The notes: generated by a model from the sequence alone, not told the origin. A stretch of 64,000 nucleotides of DNA from Paucisalibacillus algeriensis (GCF_000577245.1 NZ_CBYO010000022.1:310001-374000); one strand, 5' to 3'. Positions 34,745-43,689 are shown, counted from the first letter of the stretch. Numbers and translations: made by a program.

Positions 34745-35113
34745 CTATTCCCACTCCAAAAACTCTAACCGATTTCCAAAAGGGTCATACAAATAAAAAC
34801 GGTTTGCACCAGGCAGATCATAATCAACTTGATACACTGCTTGTTTTTCATCCAAATACGCTTTCATATTCTCAATATTCTTCACCCTAATTGCTGGATG
34901 TGCCTTCTTAGCTGGTTGAAAAGGCTCCTCGATTCCAACATGAATGTGGATAATTCCGTCTGTGAACCAGACTCCCCCACGTTTTTTCAGATTCGCCGGT
35001 TTTTCTACCTCTGGAAACCCAAGTAACCCTTCATAGAATTCACGTGCTTGTTCTTCTCCACCTTTTGGAGCAGCCAACTGTACATGGTCCAATTGTTCAT
35101 AACGAAACTTCAT
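34745..35113 (-). CDS. VOC-family glyoxalase-like protein
   Basis: 122 residues from ATG 35113, which has AAAGGGGGA upstream; the longer frame adds 24 unlikely residues. A single VOC unit with DHVQLAAPKGGEEQAREFYEG (His ligand), FTDGIIHIHVGIEEPF, and the C-terminal RFYLYDPFGNRLEFLEWE (Glu ligand), which fits the bleomycin-resistance/dioxygenase group of metal-binding dimers. Substrate unknown. Confidence 0.85.
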   Translation of the reverse strand: MKFRYEQLDHVQLAAPKGGEEQAREFYEGLLGFPEVEKPANLKKRGGVWFTDGIIHIHVGIEEPFQPAKKAHPAIRVKNIENMKAYLDEKQAVYQVDYDLPGANRFYLYDPFGNRLEFLEWE

Positions 35114-35264
35114 CTTCAGTCCCCCTTTATTACAATTATAGTTTCTAATACAGATTATTAATAATACAAAAAACAAATAGCACATGAATGGTTTTGCTTA
35201 TCACAAACTTTTCGAAAAACTATGATAAGATTATAATAGATTATTAGCGAAGGTGGACATCGAA

Positions 35265-36041
35265 TTGGAATATAAGGAATATGAAAAAGAAAACGCACCC
35301 TTAATGGTATTTCTCCACGGTGGTGGAGTGAGTGGATGGATGTGGGATGAACAAATTAAGTATTTTTCATTACGTTATCATTGTATCGTACCGGACTTAC
35401 CGGCACATGGTACTAGTCAGAACCAACATTTTTCAATCAAGGATAGCGCAGAAAAAATCATTGAATTGATCAATTTAAAACGGTCTGAACAACCAGTAAT
35501 TGTAATTGGATTTTCTCTAGGTGCTCAAATTCTAGTTAACATACTAAGTATAGCGCCAGGATTGATTAATTACGCAATCATAAATAGCGCACTTACAAGA
35601 CCTATGGAGTATAGTTTAAAACTCCTAAAGCCGTTATTCAAACTATCTTTTCCACTTACTAAGATGAGATCGTTTGCAAAGCTTCAGTCAAAAGTATTAT
35701 ATATTCAAGAAAATCAATTCGAGCATTATGTAAAGGAAACTACGGAAATTACATTCGATTCCTTTATGCAGGTCATGAAAGAAAATATGTCCTTTCAAGT
35801 TCCCAAAAAGTATTCTAGTTCCAAATCAAAGATACTTGTTACCGTCGGGGAAAAAGAGAAAAAAATGATGCATAAATCTGCATTCGAGCTTGTACAAAAG
35901 AATTCCAATAGTACTGGAATCATGATTCCCAAAGTAGGCCATGGCATCTCTTTAGCCAATCCTAATTATTTTAACAAAATGCTAGAAGATTGGGTTTCTA
36001 TGGGGAATATTCCTGAAAATGCAAAACTGATTGAACAATAA
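35265..36041 (+). CDS. Alpha/beta hydrolase
   Basis: 258-262 residues. The canonical fold is seen in MVFLHGGGVSGWMWDEQ, VPDLPAHGTS, the nucleophile elbow VIGFSLGAQILV and the late KVGHGIS histidine. Asp is probably in TVGEKEKKM, where the usual D is replaced by E, a point to check. Start: TTG at 35265 has AAGGTGG 8 bp upstream, while GTG 12 bp earlier lacks a site. It is a generic esterase/lipase-like enzyme of unknown substrate. Confidence 0.7.
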   Translation: MEYKEYEKENAPLMVFLHGGGVSGWMWDEQIKYFSLRYHCIVPDLPAHGTSQNQHFSIKDSAEKIIELINLKRSEQPVIVIGFSLGAQILVNILSIAPGLINYAIINSALTRPMEYSLKLLKPLFKLSFPLTKMRSFAKLQSKVLYIQENQFEHYVKETTEITFDSFMQVMKENMSFQVPKKYSSSKSKILVTVGEKEKKMMHKSAFELVQKNSNSTGIMIPKVGHGISLANPNYFNKMLEDWVSMGNIPENAKLIEQ

Positions 36042-36353
36042 AAATGACCAGTCTCCTATAGGAAACTGGTCTGCTACATACATTTTTAACAGCCACATAT
36101 GCCGTATTTGTCATAAAAAGTTTTAAACCACCACTTCACTAAGTGGGTGTTCGCAGAAACCTTCCTGCCTTCCGCTAATCCATGGCGGCTCGGCATTAGA
36201 GCTTCAATTTAAAACTCCCTATTATCGCATTAGAGGTTAAAACTTAGTAAAACACGTACATCGTAGCTTGTATCCTTATATTACTATTTCGATGGTAAAA
36301 TAGCAATGTCAATGTTATCCAATTGACGAAAATAGGCTATTAAACCTACTGTT
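36042..36353. other. Gene-free spacer with two hairpins
   Basis: Contains a hairpin GACCAGT/ACTGGTC (about 36046-36073) just after the hydrolase gene and a second around 36122-36143 (CACCACTT / AAGTGGGTG) with a T-rich minus-strand side that could end the csgA transcript. The remainder (GCCTTCCGCTAATCCATGGC at about 36168-36187) looks GC-richer, but I see no match to the other repeats. Confidence 0.4.
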
Positions 36354-36611
36354 CTAAAAGAGGATTTCATATACTTCTCGTAATTGCTGGATACGTAAAT
36401 CATCTTGAACATTTTCAGCATAACTTATTTCACGAGCTAGTATTTTGTCTAAATACTGCATTTCTCTATCGTCTAAATCCTCAACAAATTCTTTTTCACT
36501 CTGATAATTCTTGTTTTGTAGCTTTTGATGAATAGACTGACTCAACTCATTACCCTCGTAGTTGGATAATGATTCACGTAAGTATAGTAATGTATGGTCG
36601 ATTGTCCTCAC
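36354..36611 (-). CDS. csgA: Sigma-G-dependent sporulation protein CsgA
   Basis: 85 residues closely resembling B. subtilis CsgA in its entire length: LLYLRESLSNYEGNE, EKEFVEDLDDREMQYLDKIL, EISYAENVQDD and LREVYEILF have direct counterparts. CsgA is a small forespore-made protein with unknown biochemical role; some surveys list it with spore DNA-binding or coat proteins. GGTGAGG precedes the ATG. A 46-residue basic protein gene ends 5 bp upstream, so the two probably form a sporulation operon. No sigma-G promoter was confidently located. Confidence 0.88.
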   Translation of the reverse strand: MRTIDHTLLYLRESLSNYEGNELSQSIHQKLQNKNYQSEKEFVEDLDDREMQYLDKILAREISYAENVQDDLRIQQLREVYEILF

Positions 36612-36616
36612 CCGCT

Positions 36617-36757
36617 TTAAACTTTAGTATTCTTTTTCTTTACTCGATCTTCCAACTGAGACTTTGGACGGTGATTTGCCGTTTCTTCCGTTAGTCCTTG
36701 AGGATTAACACTCGAAACTGCACGCTTCTTACTCCAATTATCACTTTTCTCTGCCAT
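36617..36757 (-). CDS. Small basic protein, 46 aa, upstream of csgA
   Basis: Begins MAEKSDNWSKKRAVSSVNPQ, hydrophilic, with a Lys/Arg-rich C-terminus (DRVKKKNTKV) and no membrane segment. A good GGAGG lies 7 bp before the ATG. Co-directional with csgA (5-bp gap), so a small spore protein is plausible, but I do not recognise the family. Such short acidic-basic proteins are typical of minor small acid-soluble spore proteins. Confidence 0.65.
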   Translation of the reverse strand: MAEKSDNWSKKRAVSSVNPQGLTEETANHRPKSQLEDRVKKKNTKV

Positions 36758-36879
36758 TTAGGACACCTCCATTTGTTATTATTGCTAAAATGGGAGGATT
36801 TATCCGAAATGAAAAAGCGTGTTTTATTCGGAGTACAAGTTATATACCCGTTACTAATTACCTTAAACCCCCAAAGTAA

Positions 36880-36915
36880 AAGAAAGAAGCAAGTCCTTAC
36901 TTCAGACCTTGCTTC
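36880..36915 (-). terminator. Terminator of the acyl-CoA ligase gene
   Basis: A perfect 8-bp stem GAAGCAAG (36886-36893) / CTTGCTTC (36908-36915) with a TTTCTTTTAC tract on the minus strand. Confidence 0.8.
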
Positions 36916-36924
36916 CAATTTAAA

Positions 36925-38535
36925 CTAGTCCTCTCCTAATCCTTCATATTCATCACGTAACTCTCGCTTTAATACTTTACCACTTGGATTTTTAGGAAGG
37001 GAATCTGCAAATGCAACATATTTTGGGACTTTAAACTTAGACAACACACTGCCACAGTATTCCACTACTTCCTCTTCAGTTAAATTAGCATTCTCTTTTG
37101 GAACAATAATGGCAGTTACTGCTTCAATCCAATACTTATCTGATATCCCAATTACGGCAACTTCTGAAACTCCTTCTAATTGATAAATTGTTTCTTCCAC
37201 TTCTCGACTGGAAACATTAACACCACCAGTATTAATCATATCTTTCTTCCGATCAATGATGGTAATATAGCCCTCTTCATCCATCACACCAAGATCACCA
37301 CTGTGGAACCATCCACCACGAAATGCTTCTGCAGTTTTATCTGAATCAAATAAGTATCCTTTCATCGCATGTGGTGTTCGATGTACTATCTCACCTATTT
37401 CCCCTCGTGGAACCTCTTGATCATTTTCATCTACTATTTTGGTTTGCATATTTAATGCTGGTTTTCCAGCAGAACCTAGCTTACGCAGTTGATCCTCAGG
37501 TTGCAATGCTGTTGCTAATGGCGCTACTTCGGTTTGACCGTAGAAATTCCAGAACTTTGCATTAGGCAGGCGTTCTGATAACTCCTTCAAAATTTCTCTC
37601 GGCATGATGGCAGCACCATAATAACATTTTTCTAAGGTAGATAAATCACGAGTATCAAATTCTGGATGTCTTAGTAACGCAATCCATACGGTAGGTGGGC
37701 AGAAAAGCTGTGTTGCACCTTCTTTTTCAATGGTTCGTAAAATTACTTCTGGGCTCGCACCATCTAGAATAATTCCACTGGACCCCAAATAAATACTTGG
37801 ACCTAAAAAGCAATGAAGTTGTGCACTATGATACATTGGTAAAGCATGAATCAACACATCACCTTCAGCCATATTCCCATCTACAATACAACTCACATAC
37901 TCACTTACAATACTTTTATGAGTCAGCATAACACCTTTTGGCTTTGATTCCGTACCACTCGTATATAGTACATGGGCTAGAGCGTCATCGAATAAATCAC
38001 AATCAACAAAATCTGTCGGTTGTTCCGTCCGTGCATCACGTAATGGTGTCCATTCATCTAGCCTTTCATCAGGTATTTCCCCATCCTCCATATCCATTAA
38101 GAAACGGAAGGTAATCTCTAATCCATTAGAAGCCTGGTCAAGAACTAACGCATATTCCTCGGAAGCAATTAATCCGCAAGCACCTGCATGTTTTAAAATA
38201 AATGCTACATCATCCTTAGTTAGCATATAGTTGATTGGAATCATCACCGCTCCTAGTCGGGCAAGCGCAAAATTCACTACAACAAAGTCCAAGCTATTCT
38301 TCGACATGACCGTGATCATGTCCCCCTTTTTCATCCCCCTATTCCGAAAAGCGTATGCAGTCTGATTTACTAAGTCATCAAGTTCTTCATAATTTAAACG
38401 CTTGTCGCGATAGGCAAGCGCAAATTTATCAGGCATTCTATCTCTCGTTCTTGCTAAAATATCTCCTAATGTATTCCTACGCGCACGCTCCAATAACCTA
38501 TCTAGTTCATCAATTACATTTGAATCTGTGTTCAC
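36925..38535 (-). CDS. Long-chain acyl-CoA synthetase-like AMP-binding enzyme
   Basis: 536 residues of the adenylate-forming family, activating a carboxylic acid as acyl-AMP then acyl-CoA. Motifs in order: LAYRDKRLNYEELDDLVNQ, the P-loop-like LYTSGTESKPKGVMLTHKS, FYGQTEVAPLATALQ, the adenosine-binding FHSGDLGVMDEEGYITIIDR, then RKKDMINTGGVNVSSREVEE and the catalytic lysine in PKNPSGKVLKRELRD. It starts at GTG. No beta-oxidation genes are adjacent, so the acid chain length cannot be given. Confidence 0.88.
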   Translation of the reverse strand: MNTDSNVIDELDRLLERARRNTLGDILARTRDRMPDKFALAYRDKRLNYEELDDLVNQTAYAFRNRGMKKGDMITVMSKNSLDFVVVNFALARLGAVMIPINYMLTKDDVAFILKHAGACGLIASEEYALVLDQASNGLEITFRFLMDMEDGEIPDERLDEWTPLRDARTEQPTDFVDCDLFDDALAHVLYTSGTESKPKGVMLTHKSIVSEYVSCIVDGNMAEGDVLIHALPMYHSAQLHCFLGPSIYLGSSGIILDGASPEVILRTIEKEGATQLFCPPTVWIALLRHPEFDTRDLSTLEKCYYGAAIMPREILKELSERLPNAKFWNFYGQTEVAPLATALQPEDQLRKLGSAGKPALNMQTKIVDENDQEVPRGEIGEIVHRTPHAMKGYLFDSDKTAEAFRGGWFHSGDLGVMDEEGYITIIDRKKDMINTGGVNVSSREVEETIYQLEGVSEVAVIGISDKYWIEAVTAIIVPKENANLTEEEVVEYCGSVLSKFKVPKYVAFADSLPKNPSGKVLKRELRDEYEGLGED

Positions 38536-38728
38536 CTATCACAACTCCTCTGAAAAATTTGATGTCTTATCCGTAATAAAATTCTATGTATTATTTTAAT
38601 TCAGAAAACTACCGAAAGCAATATACTTGTCAAAACTTCATGATATTCGCCTAATTTCGACCTAACAAGCTACTTCACAGTCCAACTTTTCATATAGTTT
38701 AAATGACTACTTATTAGGGGGAAATACA

Positions 38729-39229
38729 ATGGAAGAATCAATGAACAGAGAGCCTCAACACTTGGCCTATCATGAAACATTGGAAATTCATGAATTAGTT
38801 GCTTTTCAATCAATTGGATTAATGAAGCTAAAAAAGGCAATTGTAGACGTACAAGATGAGAGGCTCCGTGCATTATACCAACGGACTATCGGGGATCTAG
38901 AAAAAAATTTACAAGAACTACTTCAATTTTATGGTATGGCACCGAGGGCTGAGGCAGCAAATCCGCTTGAGCTAGGTACCGGTTTTTATGCTGGTGACCT
39001 ATTGGCTCTAGCGAAAACTTCTGTTCGAAACTATGCAATCGCCATTACAGAAACCGCAACACCAATGGTACGCGAAACATTAACCAACCATTTACAAAAA
39101 GCAATTCAATGCCATGCAGATGTATTTAACTTTATGTATGAGAATGGTATGTACCCAGCATATAACTTGGAAAGACTTTTAGAAAACGATATGAATATTG
39201 CAAATATGGCTATCAATATGAATTATTAA
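38729..39229 (+). CDS. CotF-like spore coat protein
   Basis: 166 residues, wholly helical, with the ferritin-like CotF pattern: HLAYHETLEIHELVAFQS, then QRTIGDLEKNLQELLQFY, then a C-terminal coat-F segment AGDLLALAKTSVRNYAIAI, ATPMVRETLTNHLQKAI and MYENGMYPAYNLERLLENDM. Homologues are found in spore coats or forespore inclusions of Bacillus. AGGGGGA precedes ATG. It is followed directly by the tandem repeat at 39235. Confidence 0.8.
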   Translation: MEESMNREPQHLAYHETLEIHELVAFQSIGLMKLKKAIVDVQDERLRALYQRTIGDLEKNLQELLQFYGMAPRAEAANPLELGTGFYAGDLLALAKTSVRNYAIAITETATPMVRETLTNHLQKAIQCHADVFNFMYENGMYPAYNLERLLENDMNIANMAINMNY

Positions 39230-39234
39230 AGAAA

Positions 39235-39442
39235 CTTTGAACTGGTGGTTGGATTGAAGTGATGATTAGAAGCGCCCTATTCGGCATTTTGAGCTGAAGT
39301 TTGAATCGAAATGATGATTAGAAGTGTTCTTTTCATCATTTTGAACTGGAGTTTGGATCTAAATGATGATTAGAAGCATCCTATTCGGCATTTTGAACTG
39401 AATCTTGGATCAAAATGAGGATTAGAATCTATACCTATACTC
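39235..39442. repeat. Four tandem copies of a 52-bp repeat
   Basis: Units start at 39235, 39287, 39339 and 39391, an exact 52-bp period. Most read TTTTGAACTGGAGTTTGGAT, then AAATGATGATTAGAAG, then a variable CATCCTATTCGGCA end. Copy 2 has a 9-bp inverted repeat AAATGATGA / TCATCATTT spanning its unit boundary. The copies differ at several sites and copy 4 decays at its end. Related arrays occur at 23608 and 62853. Confidence 0.85.
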
Positions 39443-39499
39443 CATATTATACGTGGTTCTTGACTAGCCCTTAAGCACTTGTAGATATCCCATACAAAC

Positions 39500-39535
39500 A
39501 AAAGGAAGACACGACTTTCCCGTGTCTTCCTTTTT
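39500..39535. terminator. Terminator of the sppA-sppI operon
   Basis: A perfect 10-bp stem GGAAGACACG (39504-39513) / CGTGTCTTCC (39521-39530) with T residues on both sides. Confidence 0.9.
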
Positions 39536-39998
39536 ATCGATCATATACTACTCTCGTATCAGCAATCATATCATGTAGTCCTTGCTTTTCATCCATAAAT
39601 CCAACTATGATGTACAATACCGTTAGGAACCAAAATGCCCGGTATATGAATCTTCCTACCAATTCCCTAAAAAGTACATCACTCCATCTTAGGGGCTCCT
39701 CGTTTTCACGAACTACTTTTATGCCTAGAATCATTTTTCCAATGGTCTGTCCAAAAAACTTTGTCATAAATATAAAATAAGCATAAAAGACAATTGCACT
39801 TATAATTCCGGGAACCGTCCAGAAGCCAACACTTATCGCAATGCCTTCATTGACAAATTTAAATGGAGAAATCAAAATTCCATTCAAACTACTGATAACA
39901 ATTAAATCAATGAGAAACGCCCAAAATCGCATCCAAAAACCAGCATACCGCTGCTCTGAAACATGGGCCTCACTTGCATATATCACTTGTTCACTCAT
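39534..39998 (-). CDS. sppI: RDD-family protein, probable SppA inhibitor SppI
   Basis: 154 residues. RDD-family features: RYAGFWMRFWAFLIDLIVIS at the N-terminus (Arg then Asp within the first membrane segment), FGQTIGKMILGIKVVREN and a C-terminal GLHDMIADTRVVYDR, with three or four membrane segments. It follows sppA by 12 bp. In B. subtilis the same neighbour, YteJ/SppI, is reported to inhibit SppA, so that role is inferred from gene order. The stop codon lies in the terminator stem. Confidence 0.85.
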   Translation of the reverse strand: MSEQVIYASEAHVSEQRYAGFWMRFWAFLIDLIVISSLNGILISPFKFVNEGIAISVGFWTVPGIISAIVFYAYFIFMTKFFGQTIGKMILGIKVVRENEEPLRWSDVLFRELVGRFIYRAFWFLTVLYIIVGFMDEKQGLHDMIADTRVVYDR

Positions 39999-40010
39999 TA
40001 CAAGGCCCCC

Positions 40011-41003
40011 TTAATTAGAGTACAAATACATTGCTCTTGGCGTATTAGATTCTCGAACAATCTCTAAGACACTTACCAACTCTTCATCTTTACCAACAAA
40101 ATTTTGTATAGACATTCCAAAGAATTGTTCCCAACCAAGTGGATTGTTATACTTTACAACAGCTGCATTTCCAAGTTCGTTATCTTCCTTCATTAATGCA
40201 ATGGTATCATTTAATGATCCAATTTCATCTACTAACCCATTAGCTTTTGCTTGATTACCGGTGTAGACTCGTCCATCTCCAAGCTCACGAACCTTCTCTT
40301 CGGTCATTTCTCTTCCATCCACAATAACGTTTACAAAATCTCCGTACATATCATCAATCATTTCTTGAAGTAGAGCTCTTTCTTCGTCTGTCATCTCGCG
40401 GAATGTAGACATAATGTCTTTGTGTTTTCCACTCTTAATGGTATTGATGTCGATTCCTAATTTATCCGTTAAACCAGCAAGATTATATCCTTGCATGATT
40501 ACTCCAATTGACCCTGTTAAAGTGGCAGGATGTGCAACAATCTTATCTGCTGGTGCAGAAATATAATATCCGCCAGACGCTGCTGTGTTCCCCATCGAAA
40601 CATAGACTGGTTTTTCATATTCAGCTTGAATTTCCACTATTTTATCGTGTACTTCAGCACTTTCCACAACACCACCACCTGGTGTGTTTACACGTAAAAT
40701 AATCCCATCCACACTAGAATCCTTTCCTGCCTCATCTAACATTTCTAAAAACTGGCGATGATTATAAGAAGTAGTGTTAAGTAAAGTGCTAGGAGCTGTA
40801 TCTTGAATGACACCATCTAGATGTAATACAACAATCTTTCCATTTGTTCCTTCTTCTATTACTTCCTCTTGAAACTTACTTTCCGGAAAAGCAAATAATT
40901 GTTCAAAATTTGTACTTGCAATGCTTGTCATAAATTGAAAGCCCATTGAAACAAAAAATAGAACAGCAGCTGCAAGTATCGCAAACCAGCGTTTCTTATT
41001 CAT
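40011..41003 (-). CDS. sppA: Signal peptide peptidase SppA
   Basis: 330 residues from the ATG with CAGGAGGA upstream (the frame can extend 16 codons but lacks a site). N-terminal membrane anchor MNKKRWFAILAAAVLFFVS, then the S49 fold: VNTPGGGVVESAEV, catalytic Ser in GNTAASGGYYISAPAD, GSIGVIMQG, and the general-base Lys in INTIKSGKHKD. In Bacillus SppA clears leftover signal peptides and contributes to lantibiotic resistance. It is followed by sppI in the conserved operon. Confidence 0.93.
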   Translation of the reverse strand: MNKKRWFAILAAAVLFFVSMGFQFMTSIASTNFEQLFAFPESKFQEEVIEEGTNGKIVVLHLDGVIQDTAPSTLLNTTSYNHRQFLEMLDEAGKDSSVDGIILRVNTPGGGVVESAEVHDKIVEIQAEYEKPVYVSMGNTAASGGYYISAPADKIVAHPATLTGSIGVIMQGYNLAGLTDKLGIDINTIKSGKHKDIMSTFREMTDEERALLQEMIDDMYGDFVNVIVDGREMTEEKVRELGDGRVYTGNQAKANGLVDEIGSLNDTIALMKEDNELGNAAVVKYNNPLGWEQFFGMSIQNFVGKDEELVSVLEIVRESNTPRAMYLYSN

Positions 41004-41268
41004 GAAAAATCCTCCTGTTTTACCAAAAATATCTACAGTAAAAGGATACACTATTTAATTCTGGATATCTAATCATTGCTCAATAATGATTTTCATATTG
41101 ATTTTGATTTGCATTGTTTTCCAATAAAATTACCGATTACTGCAGAGTTTTAATGAATCAAGCAATTTAGTAATCGAAATTATCAAAAAATAGCATATAA
41201 AATTGGTGAACCTGTTGATATAAAAGAAGATGTTAGGAATAATTAGACGGATAAAGGAAGGTGATATC

Positions 41269-41738
41269 GTGGTAAATCAAAAATTTCATGCAAGAACAAA
41301 AGAACTACGTTACTCAATATTGGACCTTCAATGTATATGTTCATCATTTAAACAATGGACTATCGTAGTAATAAACGAAATTCCTTTTCTATTTGACTTC
41401 AATTGAAGGGTGAACATGGTTTATCCTAAAGATGGCTGGTATGCTGCTAATATTGCCTTTGCATTAAGAGACATATTTGCAAACGAAGTAGATCTTGCCA
41501 ATACTTTTTTTAAACAATTTATGGAGGGATACACAAGTCAAACATCCATAACAGAAGCTGAATCGGACAATATAGTGATGTTTTTACGGTTTCAAAACTT
41601 ACTAACATATACCAAGTTATTAAATACGTTAGACTTATCAAGGATACAAATAATCCTGAATGGATTGAAGGATTGATTACTAAACTTCAATTTAAAATAC
41701 ATGATTATAGAGAAAGTATTCTGAGCAGTAGTCACTAA
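41269..41738 (+). pseudogene. Decayed APH-type phosphotransferase (C-terminal part)
   Basis: The first piece (GTG 41269, AAAGGAAGG upstream) ends at NEIPFLFDFN then a TGA. A second piece restarts 12 bp on with DGWYAANIAFALRDIFANEV. This matches the aminoglycoside-phosphotransferase-like motif HGD...FDFxxxxxGWYxxDIAFALRDxF. A frameshift near 41615 then joins it to IKYVRLIKDTNNPEWIEGLI, ending at 41738. The N-terminal lobe with the ATP site is missing. At least one stop and one frameshift exist, so the gene is dead. Confidence 0.75.
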
Positions 41739-41745
41739 TCATAAT

Positions 41746-41780
41746 AGGAGAAGCGTATCTAATTTACACTTCTCCTTTAA
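41746..41780. terminator. Hairpin between the APH relic and the exonuclease gene
   Basis: AGGAGAAG (from 41746) pairs with CTTCTCCT (to 41776) with T/A runs on both sides. It is probably the terminator of the minus-strand exonuclease gene. Confidence 0.7.
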
Positions 41781-41781
41781 A

Positions 41782-42393
41782 TTAAATATACAACGTTGTA
41801 TGCTTCTTCGTCCGCTTTACCTTAGGTGGATAGTAGCCTCTTTCATAAATCCTACCTTTGGAGATCTTACAACGCTCCAAGAACAGTTCAATGGATTCTA
41901 CTTCATAAGATTCCATCGCTTTTTGCATAACCTTAGCTGCAACACGTGCATCTTCCAAGGCATTATGGTGGTTAAACAAAATCCCGTGATGAGCTGCCAA
42001 TGTATTCAGCTTATGGTTATCCATTTCTGGCCATACTCGTTTTGCAATATTTGCCGTACAAAGATAATCCATCTCTGGGTATGTCAATCTATCTCTATCC
42101 AATGTTTGGCGGATAACACTCATATCAAAACTTGCATTATGTGCAACAACTAGACTGCCTGAGAGATAGTTTTCCATTGTTGGCCAAATCTCCGAAAAAG
42201 TCATAGCGTCCAACACATCATCTTCCCGAATTCCATGAACACGAATATTAAAGGGGCTGAAATAAGTTTCTGGATTTATTAGGCTATAATATTCATCTAG
42301 TATTTCCGTTTCATTTGCAATGACAATACCGACTGCACACGGACTACTGCGTTTTTCATTTGCAGTTTCAAAATCGATGGATACAAAGTTCAT
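41782..42393 (-). CDS. DEDDh 3'-5' exonuclease (DnaQ-like)
   Basis: 203 residues of the DnaQ/epsilon family: Exo I FVSIDFETANEKR, Exo II VVAHNASFDMSVI and Exo III with His in HHNALEDARVAAKVM, giving the four metal-binding acids and the catalytic histidine. A C-terminal basic tail (YERGYYPPKVKRTKKHTT) follows. Length suggests a free-standing exonuclease rather than a polymerase subunit. Such proteins trim DNA or RNA ends; the specific role is unknown. Confidence 0.88.
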   Translation of the reverse strand: MNFVSIDFETANEKRSSPCAVGIVIANETEILDEYYSLINPETYFSPFNIRVHGIREDDVLDAMTFSEIWPTMENYLSGSLVVAHNASFDMSVIRQTLDRDRLTYPEMDYLCTANIAKRVWPEMDNHKLNTLAAHHGILFNHHNALEDARVAAKVMQKAMESYEVESIELFLERCKISKGRIYERGYYPPKVKRTKKHTTLYI

Positions 42394-42459
42394 TTCAAAA
42401 CATTCCTTTATGGATAACTTTATTACTATAATACCATGAACAGCTTTCAGGCTGTAACC

Positions 42460-42498
42460 AAAAATGCTGATTACGCATAAAATGAGTGATCAGCATTA
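42460..42498 (-). terminator. Hairpin downstream of the HAD gene and its repeat
   Basis: AATGCTGAT (from 42463) pairs with ATCAGCATT (to 42497), with a T-run on the minus strand. It is probably the end of the HAD-gene transcript after the repeat element. Confidence 0.65.
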
Positions 42499-42547
42499 TA
42501 ACTCTAGGCTGTTTTCTAATTTCTAATAGATTATACAATTGATAGAA

Positions 42548-42720
42548 ACAGCGCGGCACTTAAAATTCTTGTTAGAGCATCTGACCCGCTACGGGAATAG
42601 CACGTGTCCGAAGAACCCCGCAGCGGTGGTTTGCCCGCGAGGAGGCTGAGACCGTTCCCGTGGAAAGCGAAGTATTCTGCCGGTGCGGTCACATTGCTCC
42701 AGAATATATGAAGGGTATAC
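42548..42720 (-). repeat. Dispersed Bacillaceae-type intergenic repeat, copy 1
   Basis: On the minus strand ATACTTCGCTTTCCACGGG, then GTCTCAGCCTCCTCGCGGGC, ACCACCGCTGCGGGGTTCTT and TATTCCCGTAGCGGGTCAGA. It is GC-richer than its surroundings. I recall elements of this kind (CGCTTTCC...CAGCCTCCTCG...CTGCGGGGTCTT) as widespread in Bacillaceae intergenic regions. Partly self-complementary. Confidence 0.6.
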
Positions 42721-42791
42721 TCTAGGAAGTTACGCACATATTCTATCAACCGTATAAATAAAGCGTCAACCATTTAGACAACAGCTTAACT

Positions 42792-43568
42792 CTATAGTAA
42801 TCCAACCATCTTCAACCCATGATAAATTCCATCTTCATCAACAGGTTTGGTTACATATTTTGCACATGCCTTTACTTCGTCTACTCCATTTCCCATTGCT
42901 ACACTATTCTTAACCATAGATAGCATCGCTACATCGTTCAAACCATCACCAAATGCGTAAACTCGCTCAGCTGGAATTTGTAATTTTTCTAATGCTTTTT
43001 CAATACCCTTAGCCTTAGAACCATCTTTTGGTAAAACATCTGTACTAAGAGGATGCCAACGAACAAAATCAAATTCAGGGAAAGCATCCATATACGCTTT
43101 CTCCTCTTCCTCTACACAAAAAAGCAAGGATTGGTAAATAACATTATCTTCATAATACAATGGATCATAAGTTGGATACCCCACCTTTAAAGATTCCATC
43201 CCTTCTGTAATATGGGGATGTTCTGTAACATTTGCCCTCATAACATCAGGATCCATGAAAACAACAGGATTATTATTTCTAGTAGCATCTTTGGTAAGTT
43301 TTTGCAATGAAGACTTAGATAGAGGGTTGGAATATACAACCTCTCCTTCAACCACAACATATTGGCCGTTATAGCTAACGTATGAATCAATCCCTAACTT
43401 TTCACGAATTTCCTTATACATAAACGGACCACGACCTGTTGCAATTGCAACAATATGGCCTTTCCTCTTCAGTTCATGAATCGCTTCTATTGTCGAACTA
43501 GGTAACTCTTTATTATGATCGAGTAACGTACCATCAATATCAAAGAAAATAATGCTTTGCTGTCTCAT
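42792..43568 (-). CDS. Cof-type HAD-IIB phosphatase
   Basis: 258 residues. HAD motif I IIFFDIDGTLLDHNK (nucleophile Asp), motif II AIATGRGPF, motif III near LPKDGSKAKGIEKAL and motif IV YAFGDGLNDVAMLSMV, with a type-IIB cap between. The family dephosphorylates sugar phosphates, FMN or pyridoxal phosphate in E. coli and B. subtilis; the specificity here is unknown. It is flanked on both sides by copies of one dispersed repeat in opposite orientation. GGAG precedes ATG. Confidence 0.88.
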   Translation of the reverse strand: MRQQSIIFFDIDGTLLDHNKELPSSTIEAIHELKRKGHIVAIATGRGPFMYKEIREKLGIDSYVSYNGQYVVVEGEVVYSNPLSKSSLQKLTKDATRNNNPVVFMDPDVMRANVTEHPHITEGMESLKVGYPTYDPLYYEDNVIYQSLLFCVEEEEKAYMDAFPEFDFVRWHPLSTDVLPKDGSKAKGIEKALEKLQIPAERVYAFGDGLNDVAMLSMVKNSVAMGNGVDEVKACAKYVTKPVDEDGIYHGLKMVGLL

Positions 43569-43689
43569 TAATCTGCTCCTTTTTATCTGCTATCTATACT
43601 TCCCCCATTCTAACCTATGAAAGGCTTTTCAAGTCAAATCAAACAAAAAGAAGCTCAGAAACAACTTTTTTGCATGCAAAAAAACGAAC

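Noticed and set aside
39235-39442. Tandem repeats considered as a CRISPR array
   Set aside because: Units are contiguous, with no unique spacers of uniform length and no cas genes anywhere in the window.
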